From Actinomycetes bacterium (GTDB lineage Bacteria; Actinomycetota; Acidimicrobiia; Acidimicrobiales; Bog-793), in the NCBI GenBank assembly GCA_021821585.1, contig JAKACF010000127.1, positions 1 to 8,219 on the forward strand: DNA of 8,219 nt, written 5' to 3'. Below are positions 6,063 to 8,219 of this stretch, in pieces; the first letter of the stretch is position 1, and each line of letters begins with the position of its first letter. The position numbers and the translations under genes are program-made. The notes under the pieces were generated by a model that had not been told where the DNA came from, did not search any database, and saw only the letters and a program-made list of their open reading frames with translations.

Positions 6063-6102
6063 GCGTGCATGCGAGGGGGCGTTGCTCGCCTCGCATGCAC
6101 GC
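6063..6102. repeat. Perfect 14-bp inverted repeat downstream of the aldehyde dehydrogenase
   Basis: The arms are GCGTGCATGCGAGG (6063-6076) and CCTCGCATGCACGC (6089-6102), separated by 12 bases. As RNA this is a very stable hairpin, 63 bases beyond the dehydrogenase stop, so a terminator or mRNA-end stabiliser is plausible. No T-tract follows on either strand. Each arm also contains the self-complementary GCATGC, so the two arms could instead be paired protein-binding sites. The repeat is certain; its role is not. Confidence 0.75.
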
Positions 6103-6165
6103 TCGTCAGCTCGGCGAGCTCGTCCAACGCCCGGAGAAGCCCGCCGAGTGACGTCTCCTTCTCGC

Positions 6166-7539
6166 CTACTGCTCTGCCGGGGTGTGGATCAGCTTCTTGT
6201 TGACGAACTCGTCGATGCCGAGCGGGCCGAGCTCCCGACCAACACCGGAGCGCTTCGTCCCGCCGAAGGGCATCTCGGGCCCACCGCCCTCGGCTTCGTT
6301 GATCCAGACCATGCCGGTGTCGATGCGGTCGGCGAGCTCGAGAGCCAACTGCTCGTCCTCGCAGAAGATCGAGGCGCCCAGTCCATAGGGGGTGTCGTTG
6401 GCGAGCTCGACGGCCTCGTCCACGCTCGTGACCTTGTAGATCACGGCTGCTGGACCGAACAGCTCCTCCCGGTACGCCCGCATCTCGGGAGTGACCCCGC
6501 TGAGGACGGTTGCCTCGACGAAGGCGCCCGGCCCCTCGATGCGACCACCACCGAGGTGGAGGGTCGCCCCCTTGTCGACGGCGTCCTGAATCTGTGCCAC
6601 CAGATTCTCGGCTGCCTGTTCGGAGGAGAGTGGACCAAACGTCGTCTCCGGGTCGGTCGGGTCACCGGGCACCTGCTCGGCCATCGCCTTGGTGAACTCG
6701 CCGACGAACTCGTCGTAGACGCTCTCCATCACGATCATGCGCTTGGCGGCGTTGCAGGCCTGACCGGCGTTCTCCATGCGGGCGGCCACGGCCTCTCGGG
6801 CAACGGCCGCGACGTCGTCGGCGTCCAGCACGATGAAGGGGTCGGAGCCACCGAGCTCCAGCACGACCTTCTTAAGGTGCTGTCCCGCCTGGGCAGCGAC
6901 CGCGCTCCCGGCCCGCTCGCTGCCGGTCACTGACACACCTGCCACCCTCGGGTCAGCGATCAGCTGAGCGATCTGCTCGTTGGTGGCGAAGATGTTGATG
7001 TAGACGTCCTCAGGAACGCCCGCCTCCCGGAAGATCTCCTCCATGACGAGGGCAGACTCCGGGCACTGCGGCGCGTGCTTCAAGATGACGCTGTTGCCGA
7101 TGACCAGGTTGGGTGCGGCGAACCGGGCCACCTGGTAGTAGGGGTAGTTCCACGGCATGATGCCGAGGACGGTGCCGACCGGCGCGAGGCGCACCCACCC
7201 CTTGCCGGGCTGCGTTGACTCGAGCGGGCGATCTGCGAGCAGCTTCGGTCCCTCGCTGGCGTAGTACTCGTAGATGGAAGCGCTGAACTCCACCTCGTCG
7301 ACGGCCTCCCGCGTCGTCTTGCCCATCTCGCGGGTGATGATGGAGGCGAGCTCGTCGACCCGGTCCATGTAGATCTTGGAGACGGCGAGCACGATGCTGG
7401 CGCGCTCTTCGCGGGACATGACCCGCCACGGGTCGTAGGAGGTCTCCGAGCGCTTCAGGACCCCACTCAGCTCCGCATCGGACGCGATGGCGAACTCCTT
7501 CTCGACTTCGCCCGTGGCGGGGTTGGTGACCTTGTACAT
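6166..7539 (-). CDS. gabD: Aldehyde dehydrogenase, succinate-semialdehyde dehydrogenase type
   Basis: A 457-residue NAD(P)-dependent aldehyde dehydrogenase, full length for the GabD1/YneI (Sad) branch. Key motifs: the oxyanion Asn in MPWNYP (N131), cofactor-binding ILKHAP (K154), VTGSERAGSAVA (204-215), catalytic base E228 in LELGGSDPF, catalytic Cys262 in NAGQACNAAKR, EELFGP (358-363), and PFGGTKRSGVGREL (424-437). The Cys-proximal C-x-A-A-K-R pattern is typical of the YneI/GabD1 branch, as opposed to classical GabD. The expected reaction is oxidation of succinate semialdehyde to succinate in GABA breakdown or a TCA bypass; related aldehydes are possible, so the symbol is by similarity. The family usually starts near this ATG (MYKVTNPATGEV). 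A TTG two codons upstream (7543-7545) has better Shine-Dalgarno spacing. It appears to be transcribed alone, with no partner gene such as a GABA transaminase in the window. Confidence 0.92.
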   Translation of the reverse strand: MYKVTNPATGEVEKEFAIASDAELSGVLKRSETSYDPWRVMSREERASIVLAVSKIYMDRVDELASIITREMGKTTREAVDEVEFSASIYEYYASEGPKLLADRPLESTQPGKGWVRLAPVGTVLGIMPWNYPYYQVARFAAPNLVIGNSVILKHAPQCPESALVMEEIFREAGVPEDVYINIFATNEQIAQLIADPRVAGVSVTGSERAGSAVAAQAGQHLKKVVLELGGSDPFIVLDADDVAAVAREAVAARMENAGQACNAAKRMIVMESVYDEFVGEFTKAMAEQVPGDPTDPETTFGPLSSEQAAENLVAQIQDAVDKGATLHLGGGRIEGPGAFVEATVLSGVTPEMRAYREELFGPAAVIYKVTSVDEAVELANDTPYGLGASIFCEDEQLALELADRIDTGMVWINEAEGGGPEMPFGGTKRSGVGRELGPLGIDEFVNKKLIHTPAEQ

Positions 7540-7551
7540 GCTCAATGCGTG

Positions 7552-7557
7552 CTCCTC
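7552..7557 (-). promoter_or_regulatory. Ribosome binding site of the aldehyde dehydrogenase gene
   Basis: GAGGAG on the minus strand. It lies six bases from a TTG codon (7543-7545) and twelve from ATG (7537-7539), in the same frame. Spacing favours TTG, which would add two residues (Leu/Met-Ser); homology favours ATG. The protein is essentially the same either way. Confidence 0.55.
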
Positions 7558-7824
7558 GTCGTCGTGGCGTCCTCGGCTGGCGGTCGCCTTGCTGTCCCCG
7601 CCCGGCAATCTAGGTGCCGCACCCCTCAGTCGGCGAGACCGGCGGTGACGGGGGAGAGCCAGGCTTGGTCGAGCGAGCAGCTCCCGGCGGACCTGCGGCC
7701 ATCTCGAGGTGCTCGCATCGCGCGATCGGCCACCAGCGGTCGGCACGTGTCTGGCCGCGATGTCCACCGAACGAAGCGATCGACGCCCGCCCTCTGTGAG
7801 ATCTCCGGCGGTCCTGCGACGTCG

Positions 7825-7847
7825 GGGTCCAGGACGGTCTTGGACCC
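7825..7847. repeat. Ten-pair hairpin
   Basis: Arms GGGTCCAGGA (7825-7834) and TCTTGGACCC (7838-7847) form ten pairs, one of them G-T, around a three-base CGG loop. No T-tract follows on either strand. It lies in a region without a supported gene, so it is neither clearly a terminator nor an operator. Confidence 0.5.
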
Positions 7848-7887
7848 TCGGCACTTCGGATGGTGGACCGCCTCGAGATTGTGCGCA

Positions 7888-7904
7888 CAGCAGCTCGGCT
7901 GCTG
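7888..7904. repeat. Seven-pair hairpin
   Basis: Arms CAGCAGC (7888-7894) and GCTGCTG (7898-7904) are separated by three bases. It lies 41 bases to the right of the previous hairpin. A repeat this short can arise by chance in GC-rich DNA. Confidence 0.35.
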
Positions 7905-8219
7905 GGCGGAGGGCGCGAGCTCAGACGGCTCGAGAGAGGCAGGGTGTCGGTGACCTCCACGCCCAACCAGCGGTGCGACGCGACCGGGGCTGCTGTGGCT
8001 GCTCGCTCGGCCGGCAGAGACTCCCAGCGGGCAGTCCAGCGCCGATGTCGTGCCGCGTCGTCCGGGAATGCCCCCGCCCATGCCAGTGTGCCATGGCCTC
8101 GCATCGGCCTCCGGACTCGGCAACTCCGTCCTCGGAGGGGACATGGTGTCCGCGCCGAGGACGACAGCTCGAGGGGTGTTTGCGAAAGAAGCGGACGTCC
8201 CTCTTGTTGCCGGCCGCGC

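Larger units (their letters stand above)
5838..6165. other. Intergenic region with inverted repeat and a doubtful small frame
   Basis: This 328-base stretch lies between the start of the hemoglobin gene and the stop of the aldehyde dehydrogenase gene, both leftward. It holds a perfect inverted repeat at 6063-6102 and the weak palindrome at 5859-5872. A leftward frame ending at TAG 5927-5929 is open through the whole stretch and into the dehydrogenase gene. With a TTG at 6125-6127 it would encode 66 residues (MDELAELTSVHARR...), polar and rich in Ala, Ser, Thr and Arg. Its third codon positions are mostly G or C, but it has no ribosome binding site, no better start and no recognisable domain, so I do not call it a gene. 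Confidence 0.5.
7540..8219. other. Gene-poor region upstream of the aldehyde dehydrogenase
   Basis: I find no convincing gene in these 680 bases. Several frames stay open for 130-170 codons on both strands. However, they lack a recognisable domain, are rich in Ser, Arg, Pro and Cys, have a less G/C-biased third position than the genes nearby, and have no ribosome binding site. The left end should hold the dehydrogenase promoter. A minus-strand TAGATT (7612-7607) fits a -10 element, and a GGTGC-C-GCACC palindrome sits directly upstream of it (7613-7623), but no -35 is visible. Two small hairpins occur at 7825-7847 and 7888-7904. The region may be a long regulatory or decayed stretch, or hold the 5' part of something beyond the window. 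Confidence 0.55.

Noticed and set aside
5836..6933. A rightward open frame of 365 codons
   Set aside because: It is mostly the reverse complement of the aldehyde dehydrogenase, which has all its catalytic residues on the other strand.
7717..7726. Palindrome ATCGCGCGAT
   Set aside because: Ten bases of self-complementary GC-rich sequence are expected by chance, and the position fits no promoter.
7626..8144. A leftward open frame of 172 codons upstream of the dehydrogenase
   Set aside because: No recognisable domain, Ser/Pro/Cys/Arg-rich, weaker third-position bias than the neighbours and no ribosome binding site. Overlapping frames on the other strand are equally open.

Overview
The window is very GC-rich (about 70% by eye). 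Its genes overlap by four bases within operons, start at GTG as often as ATG, and code for families typical of Actinomycetota. I read it as an ordinary chromosomal segment of a high-GC actinobacterium; I cannot name the class or genus. I see no tRNA, rRNA, transposase, integrase or CRISPR array.

Left part (1-2544): a leftward operon of a MarR-family repressor and a type I ABC exporter subunit (cut by the window edge) faces a rightward gene across a 60-base gap. That rightward gene is the most unusual item: a 427-residue protein joining an N-terminal GNAT acetyltransferase domain to a C-terminal classical AAA ATPase domain. A TTAG-n5-CTAA palindrome in the gap overlaps -10-like hexamers facing both ways, so the MarR protein could control both sides.

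Middle (2554-4268): a leftward two-gene ABC-2 export system, ATPase then permease, coupled by a GTGA overlap. It converges on the GNAT-AAA gene with only 9 bases between stop codons. A 424-base non-coding stretch (4269-4692) separates its start from a rightward SnoaL/NTF2-like gene (4693-5220) that has a perfect AGGAGG ribosome binding site.

Right part (5221-8219): the SnoaL-like gene converges on a leftward group II truncated-hemoglobin-like gene, with two strong stem-loops between them. Further right is a leftward aldehyde dehydrogenase of the succinate-semialdehyde dehydrogenase type, followed downstream by a perfect 14-bp inverted repeat. The last 680 bases hold no gene I can support, only the likely upstream region of the dehydrogenase and two small hairpins.

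The genes do not form one obvious pathway. The two ABC systems are probably efflux related. The hemoglobin-like protein, the dehydrogenase and a few weak DevR/DosR-like palindromes suggest redox or low-oxygen physiology, but that link is speculative: such palindromes are expected by chance in DNA of this composition.
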